NCBI RefSeq assembly: GCF_009176305.1
Contig: NZ_BLAJ01000021.1
Coordinates: forward strand, 1 to 38,867
Length of the DNA stretch: 38,867 nt
Source: Martinezella dioscoreae
Lineage (GTDB): Bacteria; Pseudomonadota; Alphaproteobacteria; Rhizobiales; Rhizobiaceae
Direction: 5' to 3'
This document shows positions 1 to 8,422 of the stretch, piece after piece. The notes below the pieces were generated by a model. The model was given only the letters and a program-made list of their open reading frames with translations. It was not told the DNA's origin and searched no databases. The position numbers and the translations under genes were made by a program. Each line of letters opens with the position of its first letter. Position 1 is the first letter of the stretch.

Positions 1-33
1 TCCTGTCCGGACTTTGCCGAAACCCGCAGCTCT

Positions 34-807
34 CTACGACAAGCCTGATGGACTGACCAATTCGCCGTCCTTGGTGACGATGGTCGATCCATACGGCTCG
101 CGGGATGCGACGATCAGCGCGTCATCCGGCAAAGGCCGTGCAAGATCCTTGGCCTCCTCCCATGGCGCCCTCATCCAGACATCGGTCTCTTCTTTGGTCA
201 GCAACAGCACAGGCATGGCCTTGCCATGAATGGGCTTGACCAGATTGTTCGGATCGGTGGTCAGGAACCCGTAGAGGTCGTCAGTCGTAAAGCCGTCCTT
301 CACTTTGCGCACGGATGTCCATTGCGGCACATGGATACCGGCAAAGAACATCAGCGGCTTGCTGTCGTCGCGGGCGAACCAGGCGTTCGGCACATTGCCG
401 CCTGCCTCCTGGCTCGCCGGGTCCGGCTCGGCAAAGCTGGTGACGGGAACAAGGCAGCGGTTCTCGACACCGAACCAGCGCTTCCAGTGTGGGAGCTTGA
501 GATTGCGGACATTGGTGACGCCACGGTCGACCTGCTCGCGCACCAGCTGCTCGAAGTCGAACTCCTTGCCCTTGGCTCGCAGTTTCTCGGCCTTGGCCTG
601 GGCTAGCTTCTCAAGGGCAAAGCGCGGGGAGGGAAGCCCCCAGCGCGCATGGACGAGCTGCTTGCCTCTGTCAGCGGTGTTGCGGACGATCGGTCCCATC
701 TGGTCCGGGTTCATCTGGTAAGCCGGCATCAGGTTGATCAGGCTCTCGGCGTCCTGAGCCCACTTGTTCACCCAGTCCTTGTCTTCCATCCGGTACAAGT
801 TGCACAT
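34..807 (-). CDS. SOS response-associated peptidase (SRAP/YedK/HMCES family)
   Basis: 257 aa. SRAP proteins covalently cap abasic sites in single-stranded DNA through their N-terminal cysteine. I chose the internal ATG at 807 because it gives MCNLYRM, placing Cys2 where self-processing exposes it; AAGGGAG lies about a dozen bases upstream. An upstream in-frame start at 948 would bury this cysteine. The active-site glutamate sits in the variant motif SFAEP (usual form GFYEW), and the conserved histidine in KPIHGKAMPV. It is divergent from the imuA-imuB-dnaE2 operon, which carries a LexA box, so a role in the same damage response is likely, although no box lies close to its own start. Family assignment is firm; the physiological role is inferred. 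Confidence 0.9.
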   Translation of the reverse strand: MCNLYRMEDKDWVNKWAQDAESLINLMPAYQMNPDQMGPIVRNTADRGKQLVHARWGLPSPRFALEKLAQAKAEKLRAKGKEFDFEQLVREQVDRGVTNVRNLKLPHWKRWFGVENRCLVPVTSFAEPDPASQEAGGNVPNAWFARDDSKPLMFFAGIHVPQWTSVRKVKDGFTTDDLYGFLTTDPNNLVKPIHGKAMPVLLLTKEETDVWMRAPWEEAKDLARPLPDDALIVASREPYGSTIVTKDGELVSPSGLS

Positions 808-1022
808 CGGCGCTCCATCTCCCTTGAAGCTGGGAACATGGTAGCCGACGAAGCGCCGGAACGCCAACCGATGACTTTTTGGGCCGGCTTCGAAACTTTT
901 TCGAAAGCGTCTTCCGTGCCGGCTCGAAGTCATGTCCATGATTCCCAATGCGAATCTTAAAGTCCCCTAAAATAGAGGGATAATATTCCTATTTCGGGTT
1001 GCTTGACTCGCGAATCGAGATG

Positions 1023-1037
1023 GAACATTTAGTGAAC
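1023..1037 (+). promoter_or_regulatory. LexA (SOS) box upstream of imuA
   Basis: The sequence is GAAC-ATTTAGT-GAAC, an exact match to the alphaproteobacterial LexA operator (direct repeat GTTC-N7-GTTC on the other strand). It ends 56 bases before the imuA start. A possible -35 (TTGACT, 1003-1008) lies just upstream, so LexA would cover the -10 region. Confidence 0.85.
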
Positions 1038-1093
1038 AAATACACTTGACCGACATGACGTCGATGCTAACGCGACCTTGCAGGGACCCGTGA

Positions 1094-1855
1094 ATGATGA
1101 CTGCTGCCCGTAACAGGGTGATCTCCGATCTGAAGGACCGCATTGCGTTACTGGAAGGCAACGCGGGCAAAAGGAGCGGCTGCCTCGCCTTCGGTGTGCC
1201 CGAAATCGATGCGGTGCTGCCGGGCGGTGGTTTGGCTTACGGCGCCGTACACGAGTTCGCCGGCGGTGGGGCAGGGGTCGTCGATGGTGCCGCCGCTGCG
1301 CTGTTTGCCGCCGGCATTGCCGCACGGACCAAGGGCAAGATCGTCTGGTGCCTGACACGGCCGGACCTGTTCTTTCCGGCGCTGGCCCAGGCGGGTCTTC
1401 ATCCCGATCGTGTCGTCTTCGTCGAGGCCGACCGCGAGGAAGACGTTCTCGCGTCGATGGAAGAGGCGCTGGCCTTCGGCGGCCTTGGCGCCGTCGTCGG
1501 TGAGATCGTTCGGCTGCCAATGGTCGCTTCGCGCCGCCTGCAGCTCGCGGCGGAAAAGACCGGGACGATGGGGCTGGTGGTCCGGCGGTGGCGCCGGCAG
1601 GGGGAAGCCTCGGATTTCGGGCAGCCGACGGCCACGACGACGCGATGGCGGGTGAGCGTGCTGCCATCGGAAGAATTGCCGGTTCCAGGCGTCGGGCGGC
1701 CGCGATGGCTGCTGGAATTGATCAGAGTGAAGGCGGGTGAGTGCGCTGAGTTTATCGTGGGAGCGTGCGATGCCACGGGTCGTATCCATCTATCTGCCGG
1801 ATCTGCCGATCGAGCGGATCAGGCGCATGGATCAAAAGGCAGAATTATCGCCTGA
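1094..1855 (+). CDS. imuA: ImuA, accessory protein of translesion synthesis
   Basis: 253 aa. ImuA is a RecA/SulA-like protein that works with ImuB and DnaE2 in SOS-induced mutagenic bypass. The N-terminal third has the family pattern (FGVPEIDAVLPGGGL, then AYGAVHEF), where a degenerate Walker-like loop would sit; the core continues with WCLTRPDLFFPALAQAGL. The start is one of two adjacent ATGs (1094 or 1097), preceded by AGGGA. The C-terminus runs 86 bases into the imuB reading frame, so the two are probably translationally coupled. Regulation by LexA is supported by the operator at 1023-1037. Confidence 0.9.
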   Translation: MMTAARNRVISDLKDRIALLEGNAGKRSGCLAFGVPEIDAVLPGGGLAYGAVHEFAGGGAGVVDGAAAALFAAGIAARTKGKIVWCLTRPDLFFPALAQAGLHPDRVVFVEADREEDVLASMEEALAFGGLGAVVGEIVRLPMVASRRLQLAAEKTGTMGLVVRRWRRQGEASDFGQPTATTTRWRVSVLPSEELPVPGVGRPRWLLELIRVKAGECAEFIVGACDATGRIHLSAGSADRADQAHGSKGRIIA

Positions 1856-3284
1856 CCGGCCGCTGGTGCTGATCGCGAGCAGCGGCTCCAGGCGCTGGAT
1901 ATCGGCGGCTGATGCCAAGGCCCGGCAAGCGGGCGTGCGCGTCGGCATGCCGGCGGCCAAGGCGCAAGCCATGGTGCATGGGCTGCAATTTGCCGATGCG
2001 GATCCTGCTGCCGACGCCGAGGCACTCCAGCGGATCGCGCTCTGGTCCCTCTCGCAATATTCCCCGATCGTCGCCGTCGACGGCACGGATGGCATCGTCA
2101 TGGATACGGAAGGCGCCGATCACCTGCAAGGCGGCGAGCTGCCGATGCTGACCGGGATCGCCAATCGCTTCCGGGCGAGGGGGCTGACCGTCCATGCGGC
2201 GATCGCCGATACATGGGGTGCCGCGCATGCCTGCGCCCGTGCCACCGGCCGGGAGGTCGTCATCATTCCCGCTGGTGAGACCGGCCGTGCCGTCGAACAC
2301 CTGCCGATCTCGCATCTGCGGCTATCGGCGGCGACTGTCACCAGCCTTCGCACGCTCGGCTTCAAAACCATCGGCGAACTGTCGGCGACGCCGCGCGCGC
2401 CACTGACGCTGCGTTTCGGACCGGAGATCGGCAGGCGCCTCGATCAGATGTTTGGCCGCGTCGCCGAGCCGATCGATCCCATCCGGGCGCCGGAATGGAT
2501 CGAGGTCGTCAGGACCTTCGCCGAGCCCATTGGAGCCCCAGAGACGATCGACAAATATGTCGGACGCCTGATCGTCAAACTGATCGCGGAATTGCAGCGT
2601 AGAGGTCTCGGCGTCCGGCGCACCGACCTCATCGTCGAAAAGGTCGATGGCAGCAGGCAGGCGATCCGCGCCGGCACGGCGAAACCGGCCCGCGACATCG
2701 CCTGGCTGACCAAGCTCTTCCGGGACCGAAGGGAAACGATCGAGCCCGGCTTCGGCATCGAGAAGCTGACACTGGTGGCCGTCATGACCGAACCCCTTGC
2801 CGAGCAACAACGCGCGTCTCTGGTCGACGGGAAAGATCAGGACATCACGCCATTGATCGACACCTTCGGCAATCGGGGGCAGCGCGTCTATCGCATCGCG
2901 CCCGTCGCATCCGACGTACCCGAACGCAGCATCCGGCGGATCGCGGCGGCAGCCGAAGACGTCGCGGAGACCTGGGTGCATCACTGGCCGCGTCCCGTGC
3001 GGCTGCTGGCCCGGCCAGAGCCGATCGACGTCATCGCGCTGCTGCCGGATCATCCTCCCGTCTCCGTCATCTGGCACGGCAGACGCCGGCGGGTCAGACG
3101 CGCCGACGGGCCGGAACGCATCTTCGGGGAATGGTGGACCAGGAGCTCCGAATTCGATGCGGTGAGGGATTATTTCGTGATCGAGGACGAGTTCGGCGAG
3201 CGCCTGTGGATCTTTCGTTCCGGCGATGGCGTCGATCCTGCCACCGGCTCGCATCGCTGGTTCGTGCACGGGATCTTCGCATGA
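1770..3284 (+). CDS. imuB: ImuB, catalytically inactive Y-family polymerase homologue
   Basis: 504 aa. ImuB bridges DnaE2 to the sliding clamp and lacks polymerase activity. The N-terminus MPRVVSIYLPDLPIERI aligns with the Y-family start but lacks the normal acidic pair, and the second catalytic region reads SPIVAVDGTDGIVMD rather than SxDE, as expected for ImuB. I prefer ATG 1770, preceded by GGGAG; an in-frame GTG at 1737 would add 11 residues. The gene overlaps imuA by 86 bases and dnaE2 by 4 (ATGA at 3281-3284), so all three should be one transcript with coupled translation. Confidence 0.92.
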   Translation: MPRVVSIYLPDLPIERIRRMDQKAELSPDRPLVLIASSGSRRWISAADAKARQAGVRVGMPAAKAQAMVHGLQFADADPAADAEALQRIALWSLSQYSPIVAVDGTDGIVMDTEGADHLQGGELPMLTGIANRFRARGLTVHAAIADTWGAAHACARATGREVVIIPAGETGRAVEHLPISHLRLSAATVTSLRTLGFKTIGELSATPRAPLTLRFGPEIGRRLDQMFGRVAEPIDPIRAPEWIEVVRTFAEPIGAPETIDKYVGRLIVKLIAELQRRGLGVRRTDLIVEKVDGSRQAIRAGTAKPARDIAWLTKLFRDRRETIEPGFGIEKLTLVAVMTEPLAEQQRASLVDGKDQDITPLIDTFGNRGQRVYRIAPVASDVPERSIRRIAAAAEDVAETWVHHWPRPVRLLARPEPIDVIALLPDHPPVSVIWHGRRRRVRRADGPERIFGEWWTRSSEFDAVRDYFVIEDEFGERLWIFRSGDGVDPATGSHRWFVHGIFA

Positions 3285-6200
3285 GCTACGCCGAACTGCA
3301 GGTCACCACCCATTTTTCCTTCCTGCGCGGGGCGTCATCGGCCGATGAGCTGTTCCGGACAGCCAAGGAACTTGGCATCAGCGCGCTCGGGATCGTCGAC
3401 CGCAATTCGCTGGCCGGGATCGTCCGGGCGCTCGAAGCCTCGCGGGCAACGGGACTGCGGCTTGTCGTCGGCTGTCGCCTCGACCTGGCCGACGGCATGT
3501 CGATTCTCGTCTATCCCACCGATCGTGCCGCCTATTCTCGCCTGACCCGGCTTCTGACGCTCGGCAAGAGCCGCGGCGGCAAGGGCAACTGTATCCTGCA
3601 TCTGGAAGATGTCGCGCTCTATGCCGAGGGCCTCATCGGTATTCTCGTGCCCGACCTTGCCCACGAGACCTGTGCCATCCAGCTCAGGAAGATGGCGGAG
3701 ATTTTTGGCGATCGTGCCTATCTGTCGCTCTGCCTGAGACGACGGCCGAACGATCAGCTGCGGCTGCATGAACTGTCCCATCTCGCGGCTCGCTTCAAGG
3801 TGAAGACAGTCGTCACCAACGACGTCCTCTTCCATGAGCCGTCACGCCGGCAGCTGCAGGATATCGTCACCTGCATTCGCAACGTCTCCACGATCGATGA
3901 TATCGGCTTCGAGCGGGAGAGGCACGCAGACCGTTTTCTCAAGCCGCCGGAGGAGATGGAGCGGCTATTCCCTCGTTATCCCGAAGCGCTCGCCCGCACG
4001 CTCGAGATTGTCGAGCGCTGCACGTTCTCGCTGGAGGAACTGACCTACCAATACCCCGAGGAGGCGATCGTTCCCGGCAAGAACGCTCAACAATCCCTCG
4101 AACATTATGTCTGTGAGTGCATTCCCAACCGCTATCCGGAAGGGCTGCCGCCATCGGTGCTGAAGGTGGTGAGGCATGAGCTCGACCTCATCCGCACCAT
4201 GAACTACGCCCCCTATTTCCTGACAGTGTTTTCGATCGTGCGCTATGCCCGCAGCCAGGGCATTTTATGTCAGGGGCGGGGATCGGCGGCCAACTCCGCC
4301 GTCTGCTACATCCTCGGCATCACCTCCATCGATCCCGAGACCAACAATCTGCTCTTCGAACGCTTCGTTTCCCAGGAGCGCGACGAGCCGCCCGATATCG
4401 ACGTCGATTTCGAGCACGAGCGGCGCGAGGAGGTGATCCAATGGATCTACAGGACCTATGGCCATGACAAGGCGGCGCTGTGCGCGACCGTCACGCGCTA
4501 CCGCGCCAAGGGGGCGATCCGCGATGTCGGCAAGGCGCTTGGGCTGCCGGAGGACATGATCAAGGCGCTATCAGCGGGCATGTGGTCGTGGTCGGAGGAA
4601 CTTGTGACCGAACGTGGCCTGCGTGAGCTCAACCTCAATCCGGACGATCGCAGGCTTGCCTTGACCTTGGAACTGGCACAGCAGCTGATGGGCGCGCCTC
4701 GCCATCTCGGCCAGCATCCGGGTGGTTTCGTGCTGACCCATGATCGGCTTGACGATCTTGTGCCGATCGAGCCCGCCACCATGGCCGATCGGCAGGTGAT
4801 CGAATGGGACAAGGACGACGTCGAAGCGCTAAAGTTCATGAAGGTCGACGTGCTGGCGCTCGGCATGCTGACCTGCATGAGCAAGGCTTTTGCCTTGATC
4901 CGGGACCACAAGCATCTGGATCTCGATCTGGCTCAAATCCCCCAGGAGGATCCGGCGACCTATGCGATGATCCGCAAGGCCGATACGCTCGGCACCTTCC
5001 AGATCGAAAGCCGGGCGCAGATGTCGATGCTCCCCAGGATGAAGCCACGGACCTTCTACGATCTCGTCATCCAGGTGGCGATCGTCCGGCCCGGCCCGAT
5101 CCAGGGAGATATGGTCCATCCGTACCTGCGCCGGCGCGAGGGCAAGGAAAAGGTCGAGTATCCCACACCGGAACTGGAGGCCGTTCTCGGCAAGACGCTT
5201 GGTGTGCCGCTCTTTCAGGAGAGCGCCATGAAGGTGGCGATGGTCTGCGCCGGCTTTACCGGCGGCGAGGCCGATCAGCTGCGCAAATCGATGGCGACCT
5301 TCAAGTTCACCGGCGGTGTCTCCAAGTTCAAGGACAAGCTCGTCTCCGGCATGGTCAGGAATGGCTATACGCCGGAATTCGCCGAAAAGACCTTCTCGCA
5401 GCTCGAAGGCTTTGGCTCATACGGCTTCCCGGAGAGCCATGCCGCCAGCTTCGCCCTCATCGCCTACGCCTCGGCTTATGTGAAACGCCATTATCCCGAC
5501 GCCTTCTGCGCGGCCCTCCTGAACTCCCAGCCCATGGGCTTTTATGCGCCGGCCCAGATTGTTGGCGACGCCCGCAAGCATGGCGTCGAGGTCCGGCCGG
5601 TCTGCGTCAACAGCTCACGCTGGGACTGCACTCTGGAGCCGGTCGAGGGCAGCGATCGCCATGCGGTTCGCGTGGGGCTGCGCATGGTCCATGGTCTTGC
5701 TCAGGTCGATGCGGCCCGCATTATCGCAGCCCGCGCCGACCAAGCGTTTTCGAGCGTCGATGATCTCTGGCGGCGATCGGGCGTGCCGGCGGCGGCCCTG
5801 GTCGAGCTTGCCGAGGCGGATGCCTTTCTGCCGTCGCTCAAGCTCCAGCGCCGCGATGCGCTCTGGGCGATCAAGGCGCTGCGTGACGAGCCCTTGCCGC
5901 TGTTCGCCGCGGCGGCCGAGCGTGAGCAAAAGACGATCGCCGAACAGCAGGAGCCGGAGGTCAATCTTCGCCAGATGACGGAGGGCCATAATGTCATCCA
6001 GGACTATAGCCACACGGGGCTGACCCTTCGCAAGCATCCGCTCGCCTTCCTGCGTGAGGATCTGACCGCCCGCGACATCGTGACCTGCGAGGAGGCGATG
6101 TCCGCCCGTGACGGCCTCTGGCTGATGACGGCTGGCCTCGTGCTTGTGCGCCAGAAACCGGGTTCCGCCAAGGGCGTCATGTTCCTCACCGTCGAGGATG

Positions 6201-6541
6201 AGACCGGGCCGGCCAATGTCGTTGTCTGGCCCAGCCTCTTCGAGCGGCGCCGGCGCATCGTGCTCGGATCCTCGATGATGGCGATCAACGGCCGCATTCA
6301 GCGGGAAGGGGAGGTGGTCCATCTCGTCGCCCAGCAGCTGTTCGATCTGACATCCGATCTCTCCGGCCTTGCCGATCGCGATGAGGCCTTCCGGTTACCG
6401 AGCGGTCGCGGTGATGAGTTCGCGCATGGGGCGCCGGGAAGCCCGGATTCGCGGGAGAGGGCTGTCATGAAGGTGCGGGAGATTTATGAGCCGGATCGGC
6501 TTATTGAGAGGTTGAAGGTGAGGGTGAGGAATTTTCAATAA
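3281..6541 (+). CDS. dnaE2: Error-prone DNA polymerase III alpha subunit DnaE2
   Basis: 1086 aa, the usual DnaE2 length. The start ATG overlaps the imuB stop in ATGA, giving MSYAELQVTTHFSFLRGAS, the typical start of the PHP domain; an upstream in-frame start at 3131 would lie inside imuB. The polymerase core carries PDIDVDFEHERR near residue 371 with the catalytic aspartates, GQHPGGFVLT near 476, and FQIESRAQMSMLPRM. An OB-fold region lies near the C-terminus (VMFLTVEDETGPANVVVWP). DnaE2 performs the mutagenic extension step of SOS repair with ImuA and ImuB. No frame disruption is seen. Confidence 0.95.
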   Translation: MSYAELQVTTHFSFLRGASSADELFRTAKELGISALGIVDRNSLAGIVRALEASRATGLRLVVGCRLDLADGMSILVYPTDRAAYSRLTRLLTLGKSRGGKGNCILHLEDVALYAEGLIGILVPDLAHETCAIQLRKMAEIFGDRAYLSLCLRRRPNDQLRLHELSHLAARFKVKTVVTNDVLFHEPSRRQLQDIVTCIRNVSTIDDIGFERERHADRFLKPPEEMERLFPRYPEALARTLEIVERCTFSLEELTYQYPEEAIVPGKNAQQSLEHYVCECIPNRYPEGLPPSVLKVVRHELDLIRTMNYAPYFLTVFSIVRYARSQGILCQGRGSAANSAVCYILGITSIDPETNNLLFERFVSQERDEPPDIDVDFEHERREEVIQWIYRTYGHDKAALCATVTRYRAKGAIRDVGKALGLPEDMIKALSAGMWSWSEELVTERGLRELNLNPDDRRLALTLELAQQLMGAPRHLGQHPGGFVLTHDRLDDLVPIEPATMADRQVIEWDKDDVEALKFMKVDVLALGMLTCMSKAFALIRDHKHLDLDLAQIPQEDPATYAMIRKADTLGTFQIESRAQMSMLPRMKPRTFYDLVIQVAIVRPGPIQGDMVHPYLRRREGKEKVEYPTPELEAVLGKTLGVPLFQESAMKVAMVCAGFTGGEADQLRKSMATFKFTGGVSKFKDKLVSGMVRNGYTPEFAEKTFSQLEGFGSYGFPESHAASFALIAYASAYVKRHYPDAFCAALLNSQPMGFYAPAQIVGDARKHGVEVRPVCVNSSRWDCTLEPVEGSDRHAVRVGLRMVHGLAQVDAARIIAARADQAFSSVDDLWRRSGVPAAALVELAEADAFLPSLKLQRRDALWAIKALRDEPLPLFAAAAEREQKTIAEQQEPEVNLRQMTEGHNVIQDYSHTGLTLRKHPLAFLREDLTARDIVTCEEAMSARDGLWLMTAGLVLVRQKPGSAKGVMFLTVEDETGPANVVVWPSLFERRRRIVLGSSMMAINGRIQREGEVVHLVAQQLFDLTSDLSGLADRDEAFRLPSGRGDEFAHGAPGSPDSRERAVMKVREIYEPDRLIERLKVRVRNFQ

Positions 6542-6710
6542 GCATGGGGGTGAGCTATATCGTGATCCTCGCGTCCCTATGTTGTTTTGATTTCCAGACC
6601 TCTACCTGGAAGCAAGCCACAATCGGCGTGCTTCTGATCTTCACGAATTGAGGAGTGAAGAACATCCGCTGGCACGGGCGGGCGAGCTTTTCGATGTGAG
6701 TTCCATTGAG

Positions 6711-6735
6711 AAAGGACCGGCTACGCCGGCCCTTT
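6711..6735 (-). terminator. Hairpin terminator of csbD, possibly shared with dnaE2
   Basis: Eleven-base arms with a three-base loop. Read on the minus strand the stem AAAGGGCCGGC pairs with GCCGGTCCTTT with one G-U pair, followed by CTC. It lies 7 bases past the csbD stop, between two convergent genes, so it may serve both strands. Confidence 0.65.
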
Positions 6736-6742
6736 CGATCTC

Positions 6743-6946
6743 TTACCAGGTCTGACGGTCATACCAATCGTCGACGTCGGACTTAGCGCGGTCCTTCGCA
6801 AGGCCGTACCGCTCCTGGATCTTGCCTTCGAGCTGATCTCGCTTGCCGGCGATTTGATCAAGATCGTCGTCAGTAAGTTTACCCCACTGTTCCTTGATCT
6901 TGCCCTTAACCTGCTTCCAGTTGCCTTCGACGCGATTCCAATCCAT
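6743..6946 (-). CDS. CsbD family stress protein
   Basis: 67 aa, the normal size for this family. The start MDWNRVEGNWKQVKGKIKEQ is the CsbD signature; AAGGAGA lies 9 bases before ATG 6946. CsbD proteins are small, charged and largely helical, accumulate in general stress, and have no defined biochemical role. I looked for a rhizobial EcfG-type promoter (GGAAC...CGTT) upstream and did not find a convincing one. It converges on dnaE2 and is followed by a hairpin terminator. Confidence 0.92.
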   Translation of the reverse strand: MDWNRVEGNWKQVKGKIKEQWGKLTDDDLDQIAGKRDQLEGKIQERYGLAKDRAKSDVDDWYDRQTW

Positions 6947-7082
6947 GGCAATTTCTCCTTTTCGGCTTACCAAGGATCAATGCTCAAAGATGCAAATTGT
7001 TCAATTCTAAGCCACTGTCAGCGCGGCGCGCGATAATCTTCCGGCTTGATTTCGGATGTACCTGCATCGCCGTTGCGAACAG

Positions 7083-7670
7083 TCAGGCGACTTTCGCCGC
7101 AAGCATTTCGTTGATGCAATCTTCGTTGCGCGCTTCCAGCTGCTGCATCGGAAAGGCATTGATGAACATGCGGATCGTCTCGTCGAGATCGGCACCGGAT
7201 TGCGACCAGCCCGGACCGCAATTGACCTGCTCGCCGGCGAGATCCTCGACTTGGAACAGGCCACAGGTTTCGCCAGCCTCGTCATCGACGGCAAGCTGAA
7301 ATGTGCCGAAACCTCGGTGTTCGTCATTCCAGTAAACAGCCACCTGAAGATAACGGATGCCAGGCCGATTGCCGACCTCCGTCAGTAGCAAGCCATGAAC
7401 CTCGTCTATCGCGAGCGGCTGCGGCTCATCCCAGCAAAGCTCCTCGTCCAAGGTCGGGTAGTCCATGACGTTTTCCAGCAGGTCGCGCATCCTGCCGAGA
7501 TGGTGCAGCATGTCTGGCGACTTGCCACGGAAGCCGGGTCGGTCGTCCCTGAAGGTGTCAAAGGCATGCCGTCCCAAATGACCGACAAAATCATAAAGCG
7601 CCTGCGCGTCGTCCTGAGATATAGTGAGGACACCATCTCTGGGCCGTGGATCTCTCGAATATTCAAACAT
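7083..7670 (-). CDS. Conserved-looking protein of unknown function
   Basis: 195 aa, soluble, acidic, no membrane segment or recognised motif. The ATG at 7670 is preceded by AAGGAGG, a near-perfect ribosome binding site. Notable stretches are ALYDFVGHLGRHAFDTF and the C-terminal NAFPMQQLEARNEDCINEM. Its start overlaps the stop of the upstream gene by 8 bases (ATGTTTGA), indicating translational coupling. I do not recognise the family. Confidence 0.7.
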   Translation of the reverse strand: MFEYSRDPRPRDGVLTISQDDAQALYDFVGHLGRHAFDTFRDDRPGFRGKSPDMLHHLGRMRDLLENVMDYPTLDEELCWDEPQPLAIDEVHGLLLTEVGNRPGIRYLQVAVYWNDEHRGFGTFQLAVDDEAGETCGLFQVEDLAGEQVNCGPGWSQSGADLDETIRMFINAFPMQQLEARNEDCINEMLAAKVA

Positions 7671-7881
7671 TGCTTCCTCCTTCGCTTTCGAAACTCGGAA
7701 CCCAGCCGCGCGTAAAGCCGACACTTATTCCGGCTTCACTAAGTGCCAGCTGTCCTCGAACGAATTGCAGTTCGGCGAGCAGAGCGCCGATTGCCGCATG
7801 AGCATTGCCTTCAAAGAGGTCGAGCACGGAAGCGGCCTGATCGAATTGCGGTTTGTCTGTTTGAGCGGATGCGGCTGTCAT
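7663..7881 (-). CDS. Small protein of unknown function, coupled to the next gene
   Basis: About 72 aa from ATG 7881 (MTAASAQTDKPQFDQ); an upstream ATG at 7914 would give 83 aa. The middle (NAHAAIGALLAELQFVRGQLALSEAG) looks like one long amphipathic helix. GGAG lies a little far upstream of 7881, so the start is uncertain. Its stop lies inside the start of the following unknown gene, which supports both as a real two-gene operon. Confidence 0.55.
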   Translation of the reverse strand: MTAASAQTDKPQFDQAASVLDLFEGNAHAAIGALLAELQFVRGQLALSEAGISVGFTRGWVPSFESEGGSNV

Positions 7882-7900
7882 AAGGCAATACGTCTCCTGC

Positions 7901-7921
7901 ACCCCTAAAAACATAGGGGGT
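7901..7921. promoter_or_regulatory. Short inverted repeat upstream of the unknown operon
   Basis: CCCCTA-AAAACA-TAGGGG (7902-7919) extends to an ACCCC/GGGGT match at the edges. It lies in the promoter region of the minus-strand pair, overlapping the alternative start at 7914. It could be an operator. A weaker look-alike (CCCCTAAAATAGAGGG) occurs at 964-979, upstream of imuA and SRAP. Confidence 0.35.
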
Positions 7922-7977
7922 CAAACTGCTGATTTATAAATATGAAATTGCGCGGCCGGTTTTCGCTCTGGCAATTT

Positions 7978-7992
7978 GTTCCTATTATGTTC
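7978..7992 (+). promoter_or_regulatory. Second LexA (SOS) box
   Basis: GTTC-CTATTAT-GTTC is an exact match to the alphaproteobacterial LexA operator. It sits in the divergent gap between the minus-strand unknown pair (start 7881) and the plus-strand small gene at 8140, which is followed by the DNA ligase. The surrounding DNA is AT-rich and promoter-like. Which side it controls is not certain from position alone. Confidence 0.7.
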
Positions 7993-8139
7993 TCATTTTA
8001 GATGGAGTCAAGAGCACCTCCTGTTTGGCCGAAAGCCAACAGCCTGGTGGCGCGAACCCAAAAGCTTGCAGCGGAATATGACCGAAATTATTTCTATCCG
8101 CATACGGGATTGTCGATAGGCGGGAGGAGGAAAACGGCA

Positions 8140-8370
8140 ATGACCGAGCGGTTTGTCAGCAAGTATGATGAGCCATTGACCTCGAATGATCTCGATATTT
8201 GCCAGCGGGCCTTGGACGAAATTTTGACGAGGCTGAAGGTTGGCAAGGACACGGAGGAGGCGCAACGAGCAGCGGCGGTCATCATAGAGCTCTACCGACA
8301 AGGCGTGCACAGAGATACGCAATTGGTGGAACTGGCGGCGGGGCCGGGAGGAGCAGGCAATCCGGATTGA
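8140..8370 (+). CDS. Small protein of unknown function, putative SOS gene
   Basis: 76 aa, MTERFVSKYDEPLTSNDL onward, mostly helical (DICQRALDEILTRLKV, then EEAQRAAAVIIELYRQGV). ATG 8140 follows GGAGGAGG and is preferred over an in-frame ATG at 8002. A LexA box lies 147 bases upstream and a DNA ligase 52 bases downstream, so it may belong to a damage-inducible unit. I do not recognise the family. Confidence 0.65.
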   Translation: MTERFVSKYDEPLTSNDLDICQRALDEILTRLKVGKDTEEAQRAAAVIIELYRQGVHRDTQLVELAAGPGGAGNPD

Positions 8371-8422
8371 TTGCCACGCGGAAAGACTCGACTCGTGAAG
8401 CTTTCTCTGCTGCACTGTTTTC

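Noticed and set aside
6947..7082. EcfG general-stress promoter ahead of csbD
   Set aside because: No GGAAC and CGTT pair at proper spacing was found.
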